A stretch of 64,000 nt of DNA, from contig JBARVL010000095.1 of the NCBI GenBank assembly GCA_049646245.1, forward strand, positions 1-64,000, read 5' to 3'. Below, in pieces: positions 18,501 through 26,985 of the stretch. The position numbers and the translations under genes were made by a program. The notes below the pieces were generated by a model that did not search any database, had not been told where the DNA came from, and worked only from the letters and a program-made list of their open reading frames with translations. The stretch's first letter is position 1. The number at the start of each line of letters is the position of its first letter. Source of the DNA: Crinalium sp049646245. GTDB taxonomy: Bacteria; Cyanobacteriota; Cyanobacteriia; Cyanobacteriales; PCC-9333.

Positions 18501-21194
18501 TTAATCTTCAATGCGGCGCACGTTTTATACCCAGACTGTCGGCATGAGTTAACCGATATTGCTTTTTACCAGCCAATTATCTTTCACGACGATGATACGG
18601 TCATCGTGCAGGCGATTTTCACACCCGATACGTCACAGGAGAATCAAAGCGATCGAACATTCCCACGCATGACCTTCCAGATTATTAGCTTCATGCCGGA
18701 TGGTCGTTTAGAGAACGAACCGAAAATCCATGCAACAGGGTGTCTTAGTATATTGCGCGATGCCCAACCGCCAACACTCTCCCTTAAAGACATACGTCAG
18801 CGTTGTCCACACACCATGAATGGTTATGACTGGTACAACGGCTTAGTCAATCTAAAATTTGAAATGGGACCCTCCTTTAGGTGGGTACAGCAACTTTGGC
18901 ATGGGGAAGATGAAGCCTTGACCTGTCTGCGGATACCAGAGGTTGTCGGCTCCGTATCGGGACACCAACTTCACGGTATATTGCTCGATAGTGCGCTCTC
19001 GACCACTGCTGTCATGGAGTATGGGGACTCCGTGAGCAGAGTGCCTTTGTCATTTGCTTCTCTGCAACTTTACGAACCCACCACGGGAACAGAGTGGTGG
19101 TGTTACGCGAGGAAGGTTGGGGAATTCAAATATGACTTCCAGATTATGAATGAAGCAGGAGTTACCTTTGCCAAAGCAATTGGCTTTGTACTTCGTGAAG
19201 CCTCTCCTGAAAAATTCCTCAGAGCAACATACACACATAACTGGCTCGTAGACATTGAGTGGCAAACTCAATCAACTGATGCGATCGTCCCTTCTGATGG
19301 TGCTATCTCTGGCAGTTGCTTAGTTTTATCAGATCAGAGCGGAACAGGGGCTGCATTGGCGGAACGCTTGGACACTGCTGGGGTGCCAGTAACCACGATA
19401 CAGGCGGAGCATATACTGACCAACTACGAGTTGATATTCCGTTCCTTGCCAGATTTACAACAAGTCGTCTATTTATGGGGGTTAGATCAAAAAGAGGATT
19501 GTCACCCCATGAAGCTTGCACAAGATAACTGCACAGCAGTGCTACACCTTGTGCAAGCCTTGCTCAAGACGTACTCAACCCCGCCAGCCCTCCTGATTGT
19601 CACCTGTGATGCACAAGCGGTGGTTGAACAGGATCGAGTAAATGGCTTCGTGCAATCATCTTTATGGGGGCTTGCCAAAGTCATCATGCTAGAACACCCA
19701 GAGTTGCGCTGTGTCTGCATGGATGTGGGAGCCGAATATTCACGCGAAGATGCGGCTGACACGATATTTACACAGCTAAAAAGAAGCCATCTATCAAACG
19801 AGCAACAAGAGAGTCAGTTGGCTTGGCGCAATGGTCAAGCATACGTGGCACGTCTCAGTCGATACAAACCTAAATCCGAACAACCACTTGATATCCGCAA
19901 CGATAGCAGTTATTTGATCACTGGAGGACGGGGCGGTGTCGGATTACAAGTCGCACGGTGGTTGGTGGAACAGGGGGCAAAACATCTCGTTTTGCTGGGG
20001 CGCACTCAGCCCAGTCCTGAAGTACGTCTAGTATTGGATGAACTAGAAGAAGCGGGGGCGCAAATCATCGTAGCTCAAGCCGATATTAGCGATGAGAACG
20101 CATTGGCGCATATTTTGACAGATCTGACCGTACCTCTGCGTGGTGTGATCCACGCCGCCGGAGTGCTTGATGATGCGAGTCTGCTTCAACAAACACCAGC
20201 CAAACTCAAAAAGGTCTTGTTGCCAAAAGTACAGGGGGCTTGGACTCTGCATAACCTAACCCTCGACCAGCCACTAGACTTCTTTGTCCTCTTTTCTTCT
20301 GCCACCTCACTGTTGGGTGCGCCCGGACAGGCAAACTATGCCGCAGCAAATGCTTTCCTAGATGGATTGGCTGCCTATCGGCGAGGGCGAGGGCTACCCA
20401 GTCTCTCCATCAACTGGGGAGCATGGGATAAAGTCGGCATGGCGGCACGACAAGGGCTACTGGACAAATTGCCGCAAAGAGGCGAAGAGGCTATCCCGTT
20501 ACAGAAAGGCTTAGACCTCTTCGGCGAATTACTGAACGAGCCAGCCGCTCAAATTGGTGTCATACCAATTCAATGGACTCGCTTCTTAGACCATCAAAAA
20601 GGCAATTCACCTTTTTATGAAAAGTTTTCTAAGTCTAGCCGGAAAGCGCAGAGTTCGTCCGATTCGATCGCAGTCAAGCACACAGAAGATATTCAGAGGA
20701 AACTGAAGCAAGCTGCCGTGCAAGATCGACCTAAATTGTTAGAAGCTCACCTTCGCTCTCAAGTCGCTCAACTGTTAGGAATAAACGTGGCGGAGCTACC
20801 AAGCGAAGAAGGAGTCGGTTTTGTGACATTAGGTCTTGACTCGCTCACCTCTATCGAACTGCGTAACAGTTTACAACGCACCTTAGATTGCTCATTGCCT
20901 GTCACCTTTGCCTTTGACTACCCAACCATAGAATTAGCGGTTGAGTATCTCACAGAAATTGTACTCACGCCGATGGAAAGTGTAGCATCGCAGCAAGCAG
21001 ACTCGTTGTCAAACATACTCGCAGACACCTCGCAGACCCGTTTCCAGAACCTTGATCCCTCGTCCCTCAAAACAAGTCTTGATAACAAAACAGATGTGCT
21101 AGACAGTACGATCCAAAAGCATATGCCTCATACAACAGATGAGGATGAATCTTTGTCTACGATTCTGCAAAAATTATCGAAACACCTAGATTAG
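15576..21194 (+). CDS. cyrD: Cylindrospermopsin polyketide synthase CyrD (KS-AT-DH-KR-ACP)
   Basis: The 1872-residue PKS has KS from about 34 (DTACSASLVAVH), malonyl-type AT from about 558 (GHSVGEYVAASLAG, HAFHS), DH from about 945 (DHRIYGEVIVPG keeps the catalytic His of HxxxGxxxxP), KR from about 1444 (YLITGGRGGVG; Tyr in QANYAAANAF) and ACP near 1748 (LGLDSLTS). The second DH motif reads LLDSALS, so the usual Gln/His after the catalytic Asp is Ser. KR plus DH would give an alkene for guanidine addition in the ring system. AAAGGG lies 8 nt upstream of the ATG inside the end of cyrC. cyrE is convergent. Confidence 0.9.
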   Translation: MTANEDAATLLQRVAPALKEARQQLEAMQRRMHEPIAIVGMGLRFPGADSPQAFWKLLQSGVDMVTEIPSDRWAVDEYYDPKPGRPGKMYIREAAFVDAVDKFDASFFDISPREAANIDPQHRILLEVAWEAFERAGIAPSQLMGSQTGVFVGMSENDYYAHLKNTGDHYNVYAVTGNSNYYALGRLSYLLGLQGPNMVVDTACSASLVAVHLACQSLRLGECDLALAGGVQLMLMPDPMIGTAQVNAFATDGRSKTFDAAADGYGRGEGCGAIVLKRMGDAKAAGDPILAVLRGSAVNHGGRSSGLTAPNKLAQEAVLRQALQNAKVQPEEVSYIEAHGTGTQLGDPIEVGALTTIFGSSRSEPLWIGSVKTNIGHLEPAAGIAGLIKVVLSLQEKQIPPSLHFQTPNPFIDWEATPVRVPTQCIPWSAKKRIAGVSSFGMSGTNCHLVVEEAPIRQNEKSENSPERPWHILTLSAKNEAALNALVARYVAFLSVAPAMSLADLCYSANVGRNHFCHRLSVISKDVAQLAEQLKHYPQRPSMQMPHNVVPDNQLSPKIAFLFTGQGSQYINMGRELYETQPTFRRTMDECDGILRPLLGESILNILYTSRSTTKSYSEDSPLDQTVYTQPALFAFEYALAKLWISWGIEPDVLLGHSVGEYVAASLAGVFSLEDGLKLIAARGRLMQDLPRGKMLSVRSDEKYIEVAIAPYSADVSIAAINGPQSVTISGKSEIIHKLAAQFASEGIKTHLLTVSHAFHSPMMTPILKAFRDVANTISYTPPNLSLISNVTGQLATDEVATPDYWVRHVHSPVRFADGIATLQEQNTDIFLEVGPKPTLLGMAKQVYSENGSASNPLMLPSLREEGNDWQQMLSTCGQLVVNGVEIDWVGFDKDYPRHKILLPTYPFQKERHWVENTLKKPQQQGLRPMLDKMIRLPSEKKVVFETEFGVRQMPHIYDHRIYGEVIVPGAVLASLIFNAAHVLYPDCRHELTDIAFYQPIIFHDDDTVIVQAIFTPDTSQENQSDRTFPRMTFQIISFMPDGRLENEPKIHATGCLSILRDAQPPTLSLKDIRQRCPHTMNGYDWYNGLVNLKFEMGPSFRWVQQLWHGEDEALTCLRIPEVVGSVSGHQLHGILLDSALSTTAVMEYGDSVSRVPLSFASLQLYEPTTGTEWWCYARKVGEFKYDFQIMNEAGVTFAKAIGFVLREASPEKFLRATYTHNWLVDIEWQTQSTDAIVPSDGAISGSCLVLSDQSGTGAALAERLDTAGVPVTTIQAEHILTNYELIFRSLPDLQQVVYLWGLDQKEDCHPMKLAQDNCTAVLHLVQALLKTYSTPPALLIVTCDAQAVVEQDRVNGFVQSSLWGLAKVIMLEHPELRCVCMDVGAEYSREDAADTIFTQLKRSHLSNEQQESQLAWRNGQAYVARLSRYKPKSEQPLDIRNDSSYLITGGRGGVGLQVARWLVEQGAKHLVLLGRTQPSPEVRLVLDELEEAGAQIIVAQADISDENALAHILTDLTVPLRGVIHAAGVLDDASLLQQTPAKLKKVLLPKVQGAWTLHNLTLDQPLDFFVLFSSATSLLGAPGQANYAAANAFLDGLAAYRRGRGLPSLSINWGAWDKVGMAARQGLLDKLPQRGEEAIPLQKGLDLFGELLNEPAAQIGVIPIQWTRFLDHQKGNSPFYEKFSKSSRKAQSSSDSIAVKHTEDIQRKLKQAAVQDRPKLLEAHLRSQVAQLLGINVAELPSEEGVGFVTLGLDSLTSIELRNSLQRTLDCSLPVTFAFDYPTIELAVEYLTEIVLTPMESVASQQADSLSNILADTSQTRFQNLDPSSLKTSLDNKTDVLDSTIQKHMPHTTDEDESLSTILQKLSKHLD

Positions 21195-21296
21195 GTGCGA
21201 GCAGCGTTCAGTAGTCATGCGTAGCGATCGCGAGCGGATAAGTTTGGCTTGGTGCGAGTTGATCGTTTACCGTGTGCGTTCACGCCGAGGTGGATG

Positions 21297-24200
21297 TCAA
21301 GGCATATCGAGTGCTTCTGCCAGCATTCGCGCAATGTCATCCACACTCTCATTATCATCTATTTTGGATTCTATTGATATGCTGTGTGCTGTCTGTGCTG
21401 TTGGTTGTGCTACTTGCTCTGCCTTTTGCATAGAAGCATCATCATCAAACATTTTTGCGACTAGGTAGTCATGCAATGAATCAAGTGTTGGACAATCAAA
21501 GAGCAGAGTGGCTGGCAGAGGGAGTTCCAAACTACGTGTCAATTGATTCCGAAATTCAACTGCCATCAAAGAGTCCAGTCCCATATTCATCAATCCTTGA
21601 TAGGGATCAATTTTTTGAGTAGACGCAAAACCGAGAACTTTAACTGCGGTTTTTTCAATATGTTCCATCAAAAGGGCATCGCGGTCTGTCTCTGGGAGTG
21701 TTTGAAGCTGTTGCCACAGACTGACTTTCTCTGAGGTGCTGCCTGCTGTTTGCCGCAACTTGGCTTCTTCTTCGTTACTCAAGTGGTGTGCAAAGTCTTC
21801 ATAAAATGGCATATTCATGCCAACATGGGATAGATATTCAACCCAATTGGTTGGTTGTACAGCAACTTGGGGGATTGTCTGCTGATTAAGTTTTTGAATA
21901 AGTTCAAGGAGAATATGCCCTCCTTGCCTTGGAGGAATTGCCGCGATTCCCTGTTGTTTGAATGATAAATTGGCTGCCATGCCCACTTCTGCCCAAGCCC
22001 CCCAGTTGATACTCAAGCTGTTGGAACTTCTTGCCTGACGATAATACATTAATGAATCCAAAAACGCATTTGCTGCGGCGTAATTGGCTTGTCCCGGCTC
22101 TTCTATGAGCGACGCAACAGACGAAAACGCGACAAAGAAATCTAAGTCCAGGGTTTGGCTCTGTTGATCCAGATGCCAAGCTCCGCGCACCTTTGCCGCC
22201 ATCACTTTTTCAAAACGTTCTCGATTTTGTTGGAGCAGGATGCCATCATCCAAGACTCCCGCCGCATGAACAATCCCTCGAAGAGAGGTCTTGCGCTGAC
22301 TTTCTACTAAAAGTCGTTTGCAATCTGCCGCATCAGAGATGTCTGCAGCAATCAAATCAACCCTGATACCCTCTTGGCGTAGTCGGTCGATAATCGACTG
22401 GGCTTCTTTCGATACCTTACGGCGGCGACTGTTGAGAATTAAGTGCCTTGCCCCAGCATCCGCAAGCGTAAGTGCCACTTGCAATCCCAGACCGCCTAAT
22501 CCACCTGCGATCAGATAGCCTCCATCGGGCTTGATTTCTGTTTGAATCAGCGCATGACGTTCTACTTGATAACGAATCAAGCGTGCAACATATCGTATTC
22601 CTTGGCGGTAAGCAATTTGAGATTCACCTTCTGTGGCTTGCAGTTCGTCCAATAACTGTGGTGTCCCATTTGAGAGCGTATCAAAATCCAAACAACGGCA
22701 ATCAAATTCAGGATGTTCAGCACGGATGGTTCGACTCAATGCCCATAAGGGGGCTTGTTCAATCTGTAAATTCGCTAAGTCAGAACCAACCGCTTGACTA
22801 TTTTGTGTAATTAGCCATAGTTTGGGTGTCCACTCTATCTCGCTGAGGGCTTGTACCAAATGAAGAAGTCCATCACATAAATTTAGAACGATATCTGGCA
22901 CACTTAAGTCGATCAAATTATTAAAGACATTTGTTAAATCATGACGATTCCATAGATACAGTACATATTGACAAGGCGATCCACTGTCAGCCAGAGTTTC
23001 CAAAAAACATTTATAGTCGTTAAGAGAAGCGGGATTGATCGTGATGACTTTTGTTAGTGTCGTTACACCATCAAGGGCGACATCACCAAGATGTCCAGCG
23101 TGTGCAATGTGTTGCTCGGTCACTGTATACTCACGCCCAGGCACTACAAAAATACAGTGCTTTCCTTGGCTGTGTAAATGTGCTGCCAAGTCCGCCCCTA
23201 TTCCTTCTGGTTGTGCAAAAAGAAGCCACGTTTCTGCACCTGTTTTATTAGCATCCAACTTCTCTGGGATTAGTAGAGGTTGCGATCGCCAATCGACGGT
23301 ATATAGCCAGTCATGCCAAAAGTCTACCCCTTGCAAGGCATCAAGCGTAGCAACACGATCTTCTAACCCTACAAATTCTGCGATCGCTTGCCCACTCTCG
23401 TCAAACAGAGAAATATCCCATGTGTATTTATCTTTTTCTGTTGCATGAACCCACCACGTTTGTCCGCTTGCAGGCTGATAAAAACGTAGTTCATTCAGTG
23501 CAAAGGGCAACATCGTTTCTGATTTCCCATTTTCATCGTCAGACGAAGTTGCCAATGGCACTTGCATACACGCATCCAACAAACTGGGATGAACTACATA
23601 ACCGTTGAACGATTCAATGCTTTCTGGTTTTTGCAGACGCGCCAATGCTTCTCCATTGCCTATCCATACTTTTTCTAACCAGCGAAAACAAGAGCCAAAA
23701 ACAAGACTTTTATCTGTGAATGTTTGGTAGAACAGGTTGCGCTCAATTTCCTGCGGGCAACGTGCTTGTATTTCTTCTAGCTCCACTCTAGGAGGCACTG
23801 TCTCTTCAAGCTTAAATTGCCCGTTGGCATGGGTGACTGGTGTCTCAAAATCAGCATCTGTTCTGCTGCTCTCAGGTACATCCTCAGCAAAGCTGAACAA
23901 TTCAAACTGCGTCTCGTCGCCAAGCTGGCGTGGCGCGGCATAAGAGGGAGAACAAGTTACTTGCACCGTGCGACTCGCTTCATCAGCGATTGCCAGAGGT
24001 ACAGGGAAGGTCACATTTTTTAGCAAATAGGTGGTTTGCTTTGCACTATTCCCTCCATTTACATGAGCATTTGCATATGACTCGGCAATACTCAGTATCA
24101 TTGATAGATAGGTTGCACCTGGCAACACAACTGAACCATGAATGCGATAGTCATCAATAAAGGGCAATGTTTCTAGACTAAATTCTTTCTCAAAGATTGT

Positions 24201-26981
24201 TTCGTTGTGACGCGGCAGGTTCATGCGCCTGTCTAGTAGAGGACGCAGGCTTTTAGCGGCGTGCTTTTGTTGGGCTAATTCTACCCAGTAACGCTGCCGT
24301 TGCCACGGGTATGTCGGCAGGGCCACTTTATGTCGCGCATAGTCTTTATCAAAACCGATCCAGTCAATCTCAACGCCATGAACATATAGTTTACTTAAGC
24401 TCTCCAACATTTGCTGCCAGTCGCTACGATTCTCACGCAAACTGGGCATCATCATTGGTGCATAGGATGAATTCTCAGAACTTTGTAACTCAACCATGCC
24501 AAGCAGTATGGGTTTGGGGCCGATTTCGATCGCGAAATTGACATTCTGTTCGCCTAACACCTTAACCCCATCCGCAAAACGAACAGTTTCTTGCACGTGC
24601 CTCACCCAATAATCGGGAGTGGCGATTTCTTCATAGATCCGTTGACCCGTAACATTCGATATCAGGTTAATCTGCGGTGGCTGATAGGTGATGGTGTTGG
24701 CAATTCGACGGAATTGACCTAAGATTGGCTCCATCAATGGCGAGTGAAAGGCGTGAGAGACCGTTAGTTGGCGTGTCTTGATGCCTTCGGCAGCCAGTTG
24801 TTGGGTAATCTGTTGTAATGTCTCCCTTTTACCAGAAATAACCACACTCTCTGGGCCGTTGATTGCCGCAATAGAAACTTCTCGGCTAACAGGCTCAATC
24901 GCTTGCTCTATGCGCGATTTATTAGCCATGACCGACACCATCGCCCCATAGCGAGGCAGTTCTTGCATCAGACGACCTCTTTCAGCAATCAGTTTGAGAC
25001 CATCTTCTAAAGAAAAGACACCCGCCACACAAGCAGCCACATATTCTCCCACACTATGCCCCATCACCACATCAGGCTCAACGCCCCACGATCGCCACAA
25101 CTGCGCCAGTGCATATTCAATGGCGAAAAGAGCGGGTTGAGTATAAGCGGTTTCATCAATTTGGGATGGCGTGTTCAATCCCATCTCTTGACTGGGATAG
25201 AGTATTGAGAGGAGCGACTTGCCCAACAGTGAATGCAGAATCTCATCACAGCGGTCGATTGTTTGCCGAAAGGTGGGTTGGGTCTCATAAAGTTCTTGCC
25301 CCATACCCACATACTGTGAGCCTTGACCTGTAAAGAGAAAAGCTATTTTTGAGAGAGAGGTCGCCTCACCCTGCACCTCTCCCGATCGCGCAAACGTTTC
25401 CAATTGCTGGCGCAACTGCGTTTTAGACTCTGCTACTGCTGCAAAGCGATGTCTAAAGTGTTTGCGCCCTGTGTTGGCTGTAAAGCAAATATCCGCCAGA
25501 CTCTCCTGCAAGTCCTCGGTAAGATAAGTCACATCACGCCGAGCAAGTTCTTGTAGTGCTTGAGGTGTCTCTGCTGATAAGGTAAGAATATGCTGCTTTA
25601 AATCAATCTCTAAAGTAGACTGCTTTATTTTTGGGGCTTCCTCTAAGACGACATGAGCATTGGTGCCGCTAAAACCGAAAGAACTGATTCCTGCGAATCG
25701 ATCGCCAGCAGGCCAAGCTGTTCGTTCTGTTGGGATGCTGATTGGCAATCGATCCCAGTTAATGCGAGGATTAGGCTGGTGAAAGTGTAAATTAGGCGGA
25801 ATTTCGCCATGCTGCATGGCAAGGACGACTTTAATCAGTCCAGCAATCCCTGCGGCGGCTTCTAGATGCCCAATATTTGTTTTGACTGAACCAATAATTA
25901 AAGGCTGCGATCGTTGATTGAAGATCGTTCCTAACGCACCGACCTCGATCGGGTCTCCTAAAGAAGTCCCCGTGCCATGAGCTTCTATATAGTTAACTTG
26001 TTCTGGTGTTATTCCGCTATTGGCGATCGCTTGGCGAATCACGGCGGCTTGTTGGGGACCATTCGGAACGCTCAACCCACTCGTGCGCCCATCTTGGTTT
26101 ATGGCTGACCCCCGAATCAACGCCAAGATGTTGTCCCCATCGGCTTGTGCGTCCGACAATCGCTTGAGTACGATCGCGCCACATCCTTCTGCTCGGACAT
26201 ACCCGTTTGCCGAGGCATCAAAAACTTTGCAACGACCATCAGGAGACAACATCCGGGCTTTTGCTAACGAAATACTTTCCTCTGGCGCTATCAGCCGATA
26301 GACTCCCCCAACCAACGCTAAGTCACATTCTCGCTGGCGCAAACTCATCAGTGACTGATGTACAGCGACTAACGACGAAGAACAAGCCGTATCTATCGAG
26401 AGACAGGGGCCTGTCAGACCTAGAAAGTAGGACAAGCGACCACTGGCTGTGCTATGAGCATTACCCGAAGCCAAATAAGTATCAATTGCTCCTTGCTTCA
26501 AGAGTATTTCACGATAATCAAGGTTACTAATACCGACAAATACGCCCGTTGCCGAAGGTGGCATCACTGCTGCATTTTCCAGTGCTTCCCAACTCACCTC
26601 CAATAGCAAACGTTGCTGAGGGTCAAGAGAAACTGCTTCTCGCGGTGATATGCCAAAGAATTGGGCATCAAACTCCTGAAGTTGCTCGACAAACCCACCA
26701 AAGCGAATTGACATCTTGTCTGCGCTCTCCAAATTTCCGTCTACGCAGGCATCAACATCCCATCGGTCTTTTGGTACCTCACGAATAGCATCAACCCCAT
26801 CACGCAACAACTGCCAGAACTCTTCTGGACTATTCGCACCTGGAAATCGACAGCCCATACCCACGATCGCGATGGGTTCGCCTTGGGTCTCCTTCAACCT
26901 GTTAACTTCAGCTTCCAGAGCCTCTATCTTGTGATAGGATTGCTTGATTAATCGTTCGTATTTTCTGAGTTTTTCATCCAT
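21297..26981 (-). CDS. cyrE: Cylindrospermopsin polyketide synthase CyrE (KS-AT-DH*-KR-ACP)
   Basis: The 1894-residue PKS has an N-terminal coil, KS (DTACSSSLVAVH), AT from about 547 (GHSVGEYVAACVAG, HAFHS), DH from about 935, KR from about 1488 (YLIAGGLGGLGLQ, QANYAAANAF) and ACP near 1800 (MGLDSLMAVEF). The DH motif reads DDYRIHGSVVLPG: the residue aligned with the catalytic His is Tyr945 (codon 24149-24147), while the second motif LLDACMQ is intact. The DH may therefore be impaired even though the pathway model calls for dehydration here. It starts 4 bp after cyrB; the cyrA-B-E order agrees with known cyr clusters and supports naming this gene cyrE. Confidence 0.88.
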   Translation of the reverse strand: MDEKLRKYERLIKQSYHKIEALEAEVNRLKETQGEPIAIVGMGCRFPGANSPEEFWQLLRDGVDAIREVPKDRWDVDACVDGNLESADKMSIRFGGFVEQLQEFDAQFFGISPREAVSLDPQQRLLLEVSWEALENAAVMPPSATGVFVGISNLDYREILLKQGAIDTYLASGNAHSTASGRLSYFLGLTGPCLSIDTACSSSLVAVHQSLMSLRQRECDLALVGGVYRLIAPEESISLAKARMLSPDGRCKVFDASANGYVRAEGCGAIVLKRLSDAQADGDNILALIRGSAINQDGRTSGLSVPNGPQQAAVIRQAIANSGITPEQVNYIEAHGTGTSLGDPIEVGALGTIFNQRSQPLIIGSVKTNIGHLEAAAGIAGLIKVVLAMQHGEIPPNLHFHQPNPRINWDRLPISIPTERTAWPAGDRFAGISSFGFSGTNAHVVLEEAPKIKQSTLEIDLKQHILTLSAETPQALQELARRDVTYLTEDLQESLADICFTANTGRKHFRHRFAAVAESKTQLRQQLETFARSGEVQGEATSLSKIAFLFTGQGSQYVGMGQELYETQPTFRQTIDRCDEILHSLLGKSLLSILYPSQEMGLNTPSQIDETAYTQPALFAIEYALAQLWRSWGVEPDVVMGHSVGEYVAACVAGVFSLEDGLKLIAERGRLMQELPRYGAMVSVMANKSRIEQAIEPVSREVSIAAINGPESVVISGKRETLQQITQQLAAEGIKTRQLTVSHAFHSPLMEPILGQFRRIANTITYQPPQINLISNVTGQRIYEEIATPDYWVRHVQETVRFADGVKVLGEQNVNFAIEIGPKPILLGMVELQSSENSSYAPMMMPSLRENRSDWQQMLESLSKLYVHGVEIDWIGFDKDYARHKVALPTYPWQRQRYWVELAQQKHAAKSLRPLLDRRMNLPRHNETIFEKEFSLETLPFIDDYRIHGSVVLPGATYLSMILSIAESYANAHVNGGNSAKQTTYLLKNVTFPVPLAIADEASRTVQVTCSPSYAAPRQLGDETQFELFSFAEDVPESSRTDADFETPVTHANGQFKLEETVPPRVELEEIQARCPQEIERNLFYQTFTDKSLVFGSCFRWLEKVWIGNGEALARLQKPESIESFNGYVVHPSLLDACMQVPLATSSDDENGKSETMLPFALNELRFYQPASGQTWWVHATEKDKYTWDISLFDESGQAIAEFVGLEDRVATLDALQGVDFWHDWLYTVDWRSQPLLIPEKLDANKTGAETWLLFAQPEGIGADLAAHLHSQGKHCIFVVPGREYTVTEQHIAHAGHLGDVALDGVTTLTKVITINPASLNDYKCFLETLADSGSPCQYVLYLWNRHDLTNVFNNLIDLSVPDIVLNLCDGLLHLVQALSEIEWTPKLWLITQNSQAVGSDLANLQIEQAPLWALSRTIRAEHPEFDCRCLDFDTLSNGTPQLLDELQATEGESQIAYRQGIRYVARLIRYQVERHALIQTEIKPDGGYLIAGGLGGLGLQVALTLADAGARHLILNSRRRKVSKEAQSIIDRLRQEGIRVDLIAADISDAADCKRLLVESQRKTSLRGIVHAAGVLDDGILLQQNRERFEKVMAAKVRGAWHLDQQSQTLDLDFFVAFSSVASLIEEPGQANYAAANAFLDSLMYYRQARSSNSLSINWGAWAEVGMAANLSFKQQGIAAIPPRQGGHILLELIQKLNQQTIPQVAVQPTNWVEYLSHVGMNMPFYEDFAHHLSNEEEAKLRQTAGSTSEKVSLWQQLQTLPETDRDALLMEHIEKTAVKVLGFASTQKIDPYQGLMNMGLDSLMAVEFRNQLTRSLELPLPATLLFDCPTLDSLHDYLVAKMFDDDASMQKAEQVAQPTAQTAHSISIESKIDDNESVDDIARMLAEALDMP

Positions 26982-26985
26982 CGGC

